Assembly (NCBI RefSeq): GCF_036226465.1
Contig: NZ_CP108476.1
Location: 186,001-250,000, forward strand
DNA from: Kitasatospora sp. NBC_01250
GTDB lineage: Bacteria; Actinomycetota; Actinomycetes; Streptomycetales; Streptomycetaceae
Length of the DNA stretch: 64,000 nucleotides
Direction of reading: 5' to 3'
The notes under the pieces are model-generated. The model was given only the letters and a program-made list of their open reading frames with translations. It did not search any database and was not told the DNA's origin. Shown here in pieces: positions 51,879-59,991 of the stretch; position 1 is the stretch's first letter; the number at the start of each line of letters is the position of its first letter. The position numbers and the translations under genes were made by a program.

Positions 51879-53279
51879 ATGTCCGATCAACCCGGTGCGG
51901 CCCCGGACGAATCCGGCACCACGGACCCGTTGTCCCGGTTCGGATACCGGTCACAGCTCCGTCGTACCCTGCGCCTGCGCGACCTGCTGGTCTACGGCCT
52001 GGTCTTCATGGTGCCGATCGCCCCGTTCGCGATCTTCGGCGTGGTCTTCGACCTGTCCCGGGGCATGGTGGCGCTGACCTACCTCGTCGGCCTGGTCGCC
52101 ATGCTCTTCACCGCGCTGGGCTACCGCGAGATGTCCCGCGAGTTCCCGATCTCCGGTTCGGTCTACGCCTACGCGGCGCGCGGGATCCGCCCGGAGGTCG
52201 GATTCCTGGCGGGGTGGGCCATCCTGCTGGACTACCTGCTGGTCCCCACCCTGCTGTACGTGACGGGTGCGGTGGCCCTTCAGGCGGTGGTGGGTGACGG
52301 CGTCCCCCAGTGGTTGTGGATCACCGTCTTCGTGGTGTTCAACACGGTGGTGAACCTGCTCGGCATCCGGACCACGGCCTGGATGAACAAGCTGTTCCTG
52401 CTGGCCGAGCTGATCGTGCTGGCGCTGTTCGTCGCCCTGAGCACCGCAGCCGTCGTCCGAGGGGTGAACGGGGCGCACTGGAGCCTCGACCCGCTGTACA
52501 ACCCACAGGTCTTCTCGATCCCGGTGGTGTTCTCGGCGCTGTCGGTGGCCGTACTCTCGTTCCTCGGCTTCGACGCCATCTCCACCCTGGCGGAGGAGGT
52601 CAAGGGCGGCGCCCGGGTGGTGGGCAGGGCCACCCTGCTCTCGCTGTGCATCGTCGCGGCGCTCTTCGTGGTGCAGTCCTACCTGGCCGCGCTGCTGTTG
52701 CCGGGGCGCACCTCGCTACCGGACCAGGCGGCGGAGAACACCGCGTTCTACGACGTCGCCAGAACGGCCGGCGGAGTCTGGCTCAAGAACGTCGTCGCAC
52801 TCACCAGCGCGTTGGCCTCCGCCGTGGCCAACGCGCTCGTCGCCCAGGCCGCCACCTCCCGCCTCCTGTTCTCGATGGCCCGGGACGGCTTCCTGCCGCG
52901 CTTCCTGTCCCACGTCGACGCCGACCGCCAGGTCCCCGAACGGGCCATCCTCCTGGTCTCGTTGATCAGCCTGGCACTCGGGCTCAGCCTGGTCGGCCAG
53001 GTAGCGCTGCTCTCGTCGCTGGTGAACTTCGGCGCACTGTTCTCCTTCCTGCTGCTGCACCTGTCGGTCGCGTGCCACTTCCTGCTCCGCAAGCGTCAAC
53101 GCACGTACGGCATGCACCTGGTGGTACCGCTGCTGGGTTTCCTGATCATCGGCTACGTGCTGGCCAAGGCCAGCCCCCATGCCCAGATCGGCGGGGCCTG
53201 CTGGCTGGTCATCGGCATCGTGATCCTGATCGTCCGGCATCGGACCGGCCGCTCCGTCGACCTGAAACTCGATGCCTGA
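51879..53279 (+). CDS. APC-family amino acid permease
   Basis: A 466-residue membrane protein with about 12 hydrophobic segments. The start LRDLLVYGLVFMVPIAPF, the GYREMSREFPISGSVYAYAARG block and VLSFLGFDAISTLAEEVKGG are typical of APC transporters of the YveA/PuuP type. It probably imports an amino acid or amine by cation symport. GGAGGGAACGTCC precedes the ATG at 51879. It is divergent from the SPFH unit. Confidence 0.9.
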   Translation: MSDQPGAAPDESGTTDPLSRFGYRSQLRRTLRLRDLLVYGLVFMVPIAPFAIFGVVFDLSRGMVALTYLVGLVAMLFTALGYREMSREFPISGSVYAYAARGIRPEVGFLAGWAILLDYLLVPTLLYVTGAVALQAVVGDGVPQWLWITVFVVFNTVVNLLGIRTTAWMNKLFLLAELIVLALFVALSTAAVVRGVNGAHWSLDPLYNPQVFSIPVVFSALSVAVLSFLGFDAISTLAEEVKGGARVVGRATLLSLCIVAALFVVQSYLAALLLPGRTSLPDQAAENTAFYDVARTAGGVWLKNVVALTSALASAVANALVAQAATSRLLFSMARDGFLPRFLSHVDADRQVPERAILLVSLISLALGLSLVGQVALLSSLVNFGALFSFLLLHLSVACHFLLRKRQRTYGMHLVVPLLGFLIIGYVLAKASPHAQIGGACWLVIGIVILIVRHRTGRSVDLKLDA

Positions 53280-53489
53280 CCAAGCCGTGGCAACACCCCC
53301 AGGTGTCCTACAGCGCCTACGTCGGCTCCGCCACCCGGGCCCTGTACGAAGCCGCAACCACCGGCGCACCCCGGCGGGCCCGACCTCCTTGAGCCCCCCG
53401 GGTACGGACCGCCGCCATCGAGCGGTTGCCGACAGTCACCATGATGTGAGCTGGGTCCCCTTGGGGCGGGTGCCGGACGGGGGTGGGCC

Positions 53490-53503
53490 GTGATGGTCCT
53501 CAC
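53490..53503. promoter_or_regulatory. CRP-like binding site, copy 2
   Basis: GTGA-TGGTCC-TCAC, the same site as 6848-6861, about 455 bp before the lytic transglycosylase start. Confidence 0.4.
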
Positions 53504-53957
53504 GCGCTGGGGGCACCTCCTACCCTTCCTCGTAGACCGTTCACCACTCCCGTCCACCGGGCCCGCCCGGCCGGCCGCCACCATGGCCGCGCTCCCGTGC
53601 CTGCGGCCTGGTCCGCACCGTTTCCGCAGGTCAAAACGTTGCAAATCGCCCAAAAAGCCGCGCCAGAGCAGGTTTAACCGCCCGAACCACACCCAGCCGC
53701 CCGCGCCCCACCGGCGCGTTCACCCGGCACCGCTACGACGCACCGTCGTAGCGGGCACCCCTTGGAGCCGGCCGACCGGCCCGCTAACAATGGCTGAGTC
53801 GCCAGCTGCGGCGGCGGTTCGATCCGCTGCCGCACTCCCGTCCGGCGGTCGCTCACTGTGAGACCGACCGCCCCGGCACCGACACCCGCCCGCCGGGCCC
53901 CACCGGGTCCGCCGAGCCACGGGACAGGTGCCCAAGTGATCTGAGGTCGAACTCCAC
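53504..53957 (+). promoter_or_regulatory. conserved leader of lytic transglycosylase copy 2
   Basis: Matches 6394-6847 of the other arm. It contains an AT-richer patch around 53625-53662 that may be the promoter, a GCTACGACG/CGTCGTAGC hairpin near 53733-53753, and the TTCGAT-loop stem near 53805-53826. No protein is encoded. Confidence 0.4.
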
Positions 53958-54347
53958 ATGCCCGTGATCTCCACCCGCATGCGCAAGTCCGCCGCCCTGC
54001 TCGCCTCCGCCGCCGGCATCGTCGCCATCGGCGCCGCCGTGGCCCCCACCGCCGCCTCTGCCGCCACCCCGCAGCAGATCGCCGCCAGCATCGTCCCCGC
54101 CGACCAGCTGGCCTCCTTCGACCAGATCGTCTCCCACGAGAGCGGCTGGAACATCACCGCCACCAACCCCTCCTCGGGCGCCTACGGCCTGGGCCAGGCC
54201 CTGCCGGGCAACAAGATGGCCTCCGCCGGCGCCGACTGGCAGACCAACGCCTCCACCCAGATCAAGTGGACCTACGACTACATGAACAGCCGCTACGGCA
54301 GCCCCAACCAGGCCTGGGCTTACTGGCAGGTCCACCACAACTACTGA
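53958..54347 (+). CDS. secreted lytic transglycosylase-like protein, copy 2
   Basis: The 129-residue product is identical to that of 6004-6393; the coding sequences differ only silently (for example near 54321). Signal peptide with an AASAAT cleavage region, catalytic Glu in SHESGWN. Two active copies under the same leader would double the dosage of this cell-wall hydrolase. Confidence 0.9.
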   Translation: MPVISTRMRKSAALLASAAGIVAIGAAVAPTAASAATPQQIAASIVPADQLASFDQIVSHESGWNITATNPSSGAYGLGQALPGNKMASAGADWQTNASTQIKWTYDYMNSRYGSPNQAWAYWQVHHNY

Positions 54348-54381
54348 TCACCCGATCAGCGACCCCCAGCGGGTCACCCCC

Positions 54382-54418
54382 GAGGGGCCCAGCACGCGAC
54401 CCGCGCGCCGGGCCCCTC
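54382..54418 (+). terminator. terminator hairpin of lytic transglycosylase copy 2
   Basis: GAGGGGCCC (54382-54390) and GGGCCCCTC (54410-54418) form a perfect 9-bp stem. The repeat ends exactly at its last base. Confidence 0.65.
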
Positions 54419-54676
54419 AGGCGTTCCCGGAGAGTCTCCGGTCTCAGCGGAACGCGGCGATGTTGCGCACGGCCCAGTCGGCGAAGGGGCGCGGGGCGGG
54501 TTTGCGGTTCCGGTTGCGGCACCGGTCGGCCAGGCGGCGATCGGGGTGCGGGCGGCTGCTGCCGGGCCGGGCCGTCACGCGCGGCACGGCATGCGGGAGG
54601 GGCGCGCCTGCCCCGCGGTGGCAGGCGCGCCCCGCACCGGGACCTCGGTGGCCCCGGCGTCGGTCCGGTGGGACAG

Positions 54677-55036
54677 TCAGTTGGAGAGGCTGCCGAAGCC
54701 GCTGCCGCCCCAGACCTGGATGTAGTAGTGCTTGCCGTACAGGCCGCAGATGTTGCCGGTCACATCCAGGCTGAACGCCTCGATGTTGCCGCCGCCGACC
54801 TGGACGTGGGTGTCGTTGTCGACGACGCGGAATCCGCCCCAGTTCCAGCCGTCGTGCTCGTTGGCGGTGTAGCTCAGGCAGTGGGTGCTGGTGTTGGAGG
54901 CGATGGTGGGGCTCGGCACGTTGTCGCCCGGGGTGCCCACGGTCTGGCCGTTGGCGAACGCCGTGCCGCCGCCCATCGTCAGCGCCGCCACGATGCCTGC
55001 CGCCGCGACCGCGGTCCCGATCGTCTTCTTGCCCAT
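54677..55036 (-). CDS. small secreted protein, unknown
   Basis: A 119-residue exported protein. Signal peptide MGKKTIGTAVAAAGIVAALTMGG... cut near AFANG. The mature 90 residues contain two Cys (STHCLSY and GNICGLY), which can form one disulfide, and many Gly, Asn and Trp, with no membrane segment. I do not recognise the family. GGAG lies 9 nt before the ATG at 55036; the ATG at 55042 is too close to it. It is followed by a GC-rich gap and shares orientation with the 61-residue secreted peptide gene. Confidence 0.7.
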   Translation of the reverse strand: MGKKTIGTAVAAAGIVAALTMGGGTAFANGQTVGTPGDNVPSPTIASNTSTHCLSYTANEHDGWNWGGFRVVDNDTHVQVGGGNIEAFSLDVTGNICGLYGKHYYIQVWGGSGFGSLSN

Positions 55037-55212
55037 GGTCATCTTCTCCTTCGTGTGGGTCGTGAGGTCAGCCGACCCGGCCGCGTTCGCGGCCGGGCAC
55101 CTCGGCTGTGGCGGCGTGTGCCGCCGGCTGTGGATCCTGGTGGTTCTGTCGAACTCCCCCGGGCCCCGTCGGCCCCCGCCGATCAGCGAGCCCGGGTGCG
55201 GACACCGGTCGC

Positions 55213-55398
55213 TCAGTGGTTGACGCGGGGACCGCCGCAGCTGATCTCCGGTGAACCCGAACGGGTGCACGGGTGGCCCCAGCCGGTGTCCGCCAGGACG
55301 GTGTGCGCGTGGGACGCCGTGACGGTACCGCCCTGCGCCCCGGCCGTCACGCCGAAGAGCGCGACGGCCGCCAGACCCAGGAACACGAGCTTGCGCAT
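55213..55398 (-). CDS. very small secreted peptide, unknown
   Basis: A 61-residue product. Signal peptide MRKLVFLGLAAVALFGVTAG, cut probably near AQG or SHA. The mature part ends WGHPCTRSGSPEISCGGPRVNH, with two Cys 12 residues apart. GGGGGAT precedes the ATG. It lies between the previous secreted protein gene and a divergent LuxR-type regulator. Function unknown. Confidence 0.6.
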   Translation of the reverse strand: MRKLVFLGLAAVALFGVTAGAQGGTVTASHAHTVLADTGWGHPCTRSGSPEISCGGPRVNH

Positions 55399-55604
55399 GA
55401 CGAAGATCCCCCTTTGAGACTTGGTGAGGTCGAGCGGTCGTTCCGGCCCCCGGAGGCCGCACCGATCGGCCGGCCCCACAGTGCCGTGCAACGGGTATCG
55501 GCCGCCATGGACTTGGGGGATCATCATGTGACGGGGGCACAACAGGACGGCTGCCAAAAACGCCCGAACCGGGTGAAGCCGTAGCGAAGTTCGGGGGCTC
55601 GTCA

Positions 55605-56618
55605 GTGGAGTTGATCGACGAGGACGTCGTGTCGGACGTCTACGCGTGGGTGGTGGCACAGCGCCGCCCCTCGGAGCAGGACCTCACCCGGGTGGGGCGT
55701 GAGGTGGGGTGCGGGGACGAGGCGGCCAGGGCGGCCGTGGCGGCACTGGTGGAGCGGCACGTGCTGGTGGTGGGCGCGCAGGGCGTGGTCGCCGCGAGCC
55801 CGGAGGTCGCCATCGCGGCCCTGGTGGGCCCGCGGGAGAGCGCGCACCGTCGGGCCGAGGCCGATCTCGCGGCCGAGCGGGAACGCACCGTGCGGCTGCG
55901 CTCCCGCCTGGCGGCGCTGAAGCCCACCTATGCCGATCCGCTGCACCTGGAGCGGTCGGGCGGAGTGGACGTGCTGACGGACATGTTCGCGGTCCGGGCG
56001 CTGATCGCGGACCTGACCGCGACCTGCGAGAGGGAGATCATGGCCTGCCAGCCCGGCGGCGGCCGCCCGCCGGCGGCCCTGGCCGAAGCCCTGCCGAGGG
56101 ACCTGGAGCTGCTCGACCGCGGGATCGTCCTGCGCAGCCTCTACCAGCACACGGCCCGCTTCCACCCCGCGACCCAGGCCTACGCCGAGGAGGCCCTCGC
56201 GGCCGGCTCGCAGATTCGCACCGTCGCCGAGATCCCGGGGCGGATGATCATCCTGGACCGTCAGATCGCCTTCCTGCCGCACCGCGACCATCCCGCCGGG
56301 GCCATCGTCGTGCGCGAACCGTCGATCCTCGACTACCTCTGCTCGGCCTTCGAACAGGCCTGGAGCCTCGGTTCGCCCTACCGGATCGGCCCCTCGGCAA
56401 CCCGGACGGCGGCCACCGAGATCAGGGCCGCGATCCTGACCCTGATGGCCAACGGTCTCAAGGACGAAGCCATCGCCAAGCGCCTGGGCCTGTCCGTGCG
56501 CGCCTGCCGCCGCCACATCTCCGAGCTGCTGGACGCCCTCGACGCCGACAGCCGCTTCCAGGCCGGCGCCATCGCCGCCCGCTCCGGGCTCCTGGAGCCG
56601 GTCGTCGAACAGACCTGA
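55605..56618 (+). CDS. LuxR-type helix-turn-helix regulator (TrmB-like N-terminus)
   Basis: A 337-residue regulator. The N-terminal 100 residues resemble a TrmB-like winged helix with a helical arm. The middle domain has CEREIMACQPGGGRPP and LYQHTARFHPATQAYAEE, shared by a large Streptomyces regulator group. The C-terminal LuxR HTH reads LMANGLKDEAIAKRLGLSVRACRRHISELLDAL. It starts with GTG at 55605 and is divergent from the two small secreted protein genes, which it may control. Confidence 0.87.
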   Translation: MELIDEDVVSDVYAWVVAQRRPSEQDLTRVGREVGCGDEAARAAVAALVERHVLVVGAQGVVAASPEVAIAALVGPRESAHRRAEADLAAERERTVRLRSRLAALKPTYADPLHLERSGGVDVLTDMFAVRALIADLTATCEREIMACQPGGGRPPAALAEALPRDLELLDRGIVLRSLYQHTARFHPATQAYAEEALAAGSQIRTVAEIPGRMIILDRQIAFLPHRDHPAGAIVVREPSILDYLCSAFEQAWSLGSPYRIGPSATRTAATEIRAAILTLMANGLKDEAIAKRLGLSVRACRRHISELLDALDADSRFQAGAIAARSGLLEPVVEQT

Positions 56619-56908
56619 CGGCAGCGCCCGGCCGGCCGGGCCCGTGCGACGCCCGCTCTCCGGGTCGGCCCGCGCCGCACTCCACCGGGTCGCCGGTGGA
56701 CCGGACGGCGACGTGCGCAGGCGGAGCCTCCGGACGGGCGGACGCCCGACGGTTCAGGGTGCGTCGCGCGGCACCGGGGACCGATCGGAGGCACACTGAT
56801 GGTTCATCAGAGGCGGGGCCTTGCGCCTTGCGAAGGCGGCGCGAAGGCGGCGCGGCGACGACTCGGCCGAGGACCTGCCGTCGGCACGGACGGGGAACGA
56901 ACACACGC
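56619..56908. other. intergenic region
   Basis: GC-rich and without a gene. Near 56831-56855 a GCGAAGGCGGC unit is repeated in tandem. Confidence 0.4.
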
Positions 56909-58207
56909 ATGGGTGACCACCAGCCCTCCCGCGACGGCGCGGACCAGGTGACGAAGCAGCGGCGGCGCAGGCGCCGGATCGTGCTGTGGCTCGGCGTCCC
57001 CCTGGCCCTGCTACTGGGCGCCGGCGCGTACGTGTACGTGGACCTGGACGGCAACATCAGGAGCAGCGCGCTGTTCAGTGGGACCGGCGGTCAGGCCCCG
57101 GAGACGAAGGACGCGGCCGGCCGCAGCCCGGAGAACATCCTGGTGATCGGCTCGGACACCCGCGACTCCGCCGCCGACTGCGCGATCGGCGGGGACTGCG
57201 GCCCTGGGGCCAACGCCGACGTCGAGATGCTCGTCCACCTGGCCGCCGACCGCACCAACGCGACGGTGCTGAGCATCCCGCGCGACGTCGTGATGAGTCT
57301 GCCCGGCTGCACGGACCCGACGACCGGGCAGGTCCACCCCGGCGCCGGCCAGGCCGTCATCACCAGCAGCCTGCAGTACGGCCCCGGCTGCACGGTGGCC
57401 GCCGTCCACCAGCTGACCGGGATCACCGTCGACCACTTCATGATGATCGACTTCTCCGGGGTGGTGAACATGTCCGATGCCGTCGGCGGAGTCCGGGTCT
57501 GCGTCGACAACAACGTCTACGACCCGGACTCGCACCTCAAGCTGACTGCCGGAACCCACACCCTGCAGGGCCTGGCGGCGCTGGAGTTCCTGCGCACCCG
57601 GCACGGCTTCGGCGACGGCAGCGACCTCGGCCGTGAGGACGCCCAGCACATCTTCCTGTCCGCGATGGTCCAGAAGCTGAAGAGCGCCGGCACGCTGACC
57701 AACCCGGTCACGCTCTACTCGCTGGCCAGCGCCGCGACCAAGGCCCTGACCGTGGACCCCGCCCTCAACGGGCTCGCCGACCTCGCCGACCTCGCGAACC
57801 AGCTCAACGACGTGCCCACCAATCGGATCACCTTCCTGACCACCCCCAACTCGCCCTACACCGGCGCCGATCCGGTCTTCGCGCAGGACCTCGTACCGGC
57901 CCCCGGGGCGTCGGCCGTCTTCCGGGCGATCCTGGCCGACCGGTCGTTCTCCGGAACCGGCAGCCCCGCGGCGGCTCCCCCGAGCACGCCACCGAACGCC
58001 GGGAAGGCCGCGGACGCCGTCCACACCACCGCCCCGCAGAGCGCTCCCCCCGCTACCGCCCCGACCACCGCGCCCGGCGACACCAACGCGCTCAACGCCG
58101 CCGCCGCACCGGGCTGCGCCAAGGTCAGCACCGAGGACACCACCGCGTTCGGCTCCCCGGTCCAGGCGTTCGCGCAGAACCCGGACGTGCCGAACTCCGC
58201 TCCCTGA
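56909..58207 (+). CDS. LCP-family (LytR-CpsA-Psr) cell-wall ligase
   Basis: A 432-residue protein: cytoplasmic basic start (KQRRRRRRIVLW), one membrane helix (residues 24-43), then an extracellular LCP domain. Motifs: NILVIGSDTR, VLSIPRDVVMSLPGC (Arg that contacts pyrophosphate), and EFLRTRHGFGDGSDLGREDAQ. LCP enzymes attach teichoic acids or polysaccharides to peptidoglycan. The last 90 residues are a Pro/Ala/Thr-rich tail. The ATG at 56909 follows GGGGAACG. Its 3' end overlaps the convergent gene by 83 bp. Confidence 0.9.
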   Translation: MGDHQPSRDGADQVTKQRRRRRRIVLWLGVPLALLLGAGAYVYVDLDGNIRSSALFSGTGGQAPETKDAAGRSPENILVIGSDTRDSAADCAIGGDCGPGANADVEMLVHLAADRTNATVLSIPRDVVMSLPGCTDPTTGQVHPGAGQAVITSSLQYGPGCTVAAVHQLTGITVDHFMMIDFSGVVNMSDAVGGVRVCVDNNVYDPDSHLKLTAGTHTLQGLAALEFLRTRHGFGDGSDLGREDAQHIFLSAMVQKLKSAGTLTNPVTLYSLASAATKALTVDPALNGLADLADLANQLNDVPTNRITFLTTPNSPYTGADPVFAQDLVPAPGASAVFRAILADRSFSGTGSPAAAPPSTPPNAGKAADAVHTTAPQSAPPATAPTTAPGDTNALNAAAAPGCAKVSTEDTTAFGSPVQAFAQNPDVPNSAP

Positions 58208-58778
58208 TCCGGGACGGAACGCGCGTGTCGGCCAGGACCAGCCCGGTCCAGGACAGCCACGCGGGCAGCGCCCGACTCCCCCGTGCGGTGCGCGACACCT
58301 GCCACAGGGCCAGGCCGAGCGTGCCGATGGCGGGGGCGGCGCCGGTGATGAAGGCGAGGTCCATGAGGGCGCGGGACACCGACAGGTCCGTGGCGGAGCC
58401 CAGGAGCGACAGGACCCAACCCGCGCTCGCGGACAACACCAGCAGGACCCCGGACGCAGTGCCCGCCGCCCGGACCACGCCCGCCCGCACCGCGGTGCCG
58501 TGGCGTCCAACGAAGTCCGTGAGCCACGGGACGAAGGCCAGCAGCGCCAAGGCCGAGAGCATCTGGAACAGAGCCGTCAGCTGCAGCGAGCGGTGCAGCG
58601 CAGCGGGATCGGCGGCCAGGTAGCGCCGCACCACGTCGTCGCCCGAGTACGGGGTCGCAAACGGCCCGGACGGCGCGGTGACACCGCCGGCGACGAGGCC
58701 GGCCACGAAGAGGACGGCGTACAGTACGCCGCTGACTGCTCCTGCAGACCGTCGGGCAGGCGGGGTGAAGGGCGACAC
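58125..58778 (-). CDS. DUF4386-like membrane protein, C-terminus probably lost
   Basis: A 217-residue protein with about five hydrophobic segments: SGVLYAVLFVAGLVAGGV, LTALFQMLSALALLAFVPWL, AGTASGVLLVLSASAGWVL and others. The order and the YSGDDVVRRYL segment resemble DUF4386-type proteins. After LPAWLSWTGLVLADTR the sequence turns into an Arg/Pro-rich tail that is antisense to the LCP gene, where relatives have a last membrane helix. It is probably truncated at the convergent junction. Function unknown. Confidence 0.6.
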   Translation of the reverse strand: MSPFTPPARRSAGAVSGVLYAVLFVAGLVAGGVTAPSGPFATPYSGDDVVRRYLAADPAALHRSLQLTALFQMLSALALLAFVPWLTDFVGRHGTAVRAGVVRAAGTASGVLLVLSASAGWVLSLLGSATDLSVSRALMDLAFITGAAPAIGTLGLALWQVSRTARGSRALPAWLSWTGLVLADTRVPSRIRERSSARPGSARTPGPGSRTRWCPRC

Positions 58779-58977
58779 GGTCAACAGCCTCTGGTTGTCG
58801 GGACGGTGCCGGTTGGGAGGCCCAGGTCCGGCGCCGTTCAGTCCACCGGATCGGCGCTGCTGCCGGCGTCCTCCGGCGGACGGCTTCGGGCGTACTCCCG
58901 CGGGAGCAGCGAATCCCCGGGCGGCCGGAGGCCTGCCGCGGAAGGACGGTGACGCCGTGTGGCTGAGCTGGTCCGCC

Positions 58978-59024
58978 GTCCTGACCGGCCACAACGGTCC
59001 GTCCTGACCGGCCACGACGGTTCC
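58978..59024. repeat. tandem duplication of about 23 bp
   Basis: GTCCTGACCGGCCACAACGG TCC is followed at once by the same unit with two changes. It lies downstream of the SDR gene and contains the CTGACCG heptamer that recurs at 59068-59088. Confidence 0.65.
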
Positions 59025-59046
59025 GTCGTCCATCGCCACGGCTTCC

Positions 59047-59099
59047 GGTGCCCGGACTGTCCGAGCACTGACCGCTGACCGCTGACCGGTCCGGGCACC
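59047..59099 (-). terminator. hairpin with triple heptamer loop after SDR gene
   Basis: GGTGCCCGGAC (59047-59057) and GTCCGGGCACC (59089-59099) pair over 11 bp. The loop contains CTGACCG three times in a row (59068-59088). It begins 50 bp past the SDR stop and probably ends its transcript. Confidence 0.55.
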
Positions 59100-59148
59100 A
59101 CCGCACCATCACCCGCGCCACCCGCAACGGCGCCAGTGTCCTCCCGGG

Positions 59149-59892
59149 CTAGAGTTGCGTGGCTCCTCCGTCGACGGGGAACTCCGCTCCGGTCGAGAAG
59201 GTCGCACCGAACGCCAAGTACGCCACCGCGGCGGCCACTTCCTCGGACGACCCCAGCCGCTGCATCGGGTTGCCGCTCCGGAAGGTGTCCCTCATCGTCT
59301 CGACGACGTCGGCCGGCAAGGAGCGGTCCAGGATGCCCGTGTCGATCGGCCCGGGGCTCACGGCATTGACGCGCACCCCGCGCGGCAGCAGCTCGCGGGC
59401 CAGGGTGCGCGTCATCGACCGCAGGGCTGCCTTGCTCGCCGAGTAGACACTGAGCGCGTCCAGGCCAAGGACGTTCACCACCGACGTGGTGAGGACCACG
59501 CCGCTTCCCTCGCGCAACAGCGGCGCCAACGCCTGCACCGTGAAGTACGGGCCCTTGGCGTTGACGCCGAACAGCGCGTCGTACATCTCCTCCGTCGTCG
59601 AGTCGAACGGCGCGGACGCGGTGACGCCGGCGTTGACGAACAGCGCGTCCACCGCGCCGAGCCGCTCCTGGACCGTGCCGGCCAGCGCCTTGACGTCCTC
59701 CAGGGACGCGGCGTCGCTGCGCACGGCGATCGCCTTGTCCCCCAACTGCTCCAGCGCGGCGTCCAGGGTGGACCGGGTCCGGCCGGTGATCAGTACCTGT
59801 GCCCCACCGTCGGCGAACAACCGGGCCGTAGCCAGGCCGATACCGCTGCTTCCGCCCGTGATCACGATCTTCTTGCCGTCATAAGTGGTCAT
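59149..59892 (-). CDS. SDR-family oxidoreductase
   Basis: A 247-residue classical SDR with complete motifs: [24 protein letters not shown] (in place of NNAG), TTSVVNVLG, YSASK and SPGPIDTG; the C-terminus is EFPVDGGATQL. This is the group of TetR/LysR-linked oxidoreductases of broad specificity. The ATG at 59892 begins the conserved part. It is divergent from a LysR gene over 99 bp and is its likely target. Confidence 0.88.
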   Translation of the reverse strand: MTTYDGKKIVITGGSSGIGLATARLFADGGAQVLITGRTRSTLDAALEQLGDKAIAVRSDAASLEDVKALAGTVQERLGAVDALFVNAGVTASAPFDSTTEEMYDALFGVNAKGPYFTVQALAPLLREGSGVVLTTSVVNVLGLDALSVYSASKAALRSMTRTLARELLPRGVRVNAVSPGPIDTGILDRSLPADVVETMRDTFRSGNPMQRLGSSEEVAAAVAYLAFGATFSTGAEFPVDGGATQL

Positions 59893-59944
59893 GCCCTCAA
59901 GCCAAACGTCCACCCGCACACCCTGTCCAAGACCCGTTCCGCAT

Positions 59945-59971
59945 GCCGTCATGCCCCAGGCGCATGACGGC
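59945..59971. promoter_or_regulatory. LysR-type operator
   Basis: GCCGTCATGC (59945-59954) and GCATGACGGC (59962-59971) are perfect 10-bp inverted repeats with a 7-bp spacer, 20 bp before the LysR start. The T-N11-A core of LysR boxes fits within it. Confidence 0.65.
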
Positions 59972-59991
59972 GCGGGACGTACCCTGGGCGG

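Larger units (their letters stand above)
53409..54418 (+). repeat. arm 2 of the 1,010-bp inverted repeat
   Basis: Reverse complement of 5933-6942. The two arms face each other across 46.5 kb. Base differences are few and lie mainly between 53560 and 53700. Confidence 0.93.
58779..59148. other. intergenic region with repeats
   Basis: No gene is visible. It holds two 23-24-bp near-identical tandem copies (58978-59024) and the hairpin at 59047-59099. Confidence 0.5.

Noticed and set aside
53504..53957. c-di-AMP (ydaO) riboswitch upstream of the lytic transglycosylase genes
   Set aside because: Related muralytic genes use it, but I could not find the conserved GGGGGA-CC and GGGGUGAAU segments. 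I list only a generic conserved leader.
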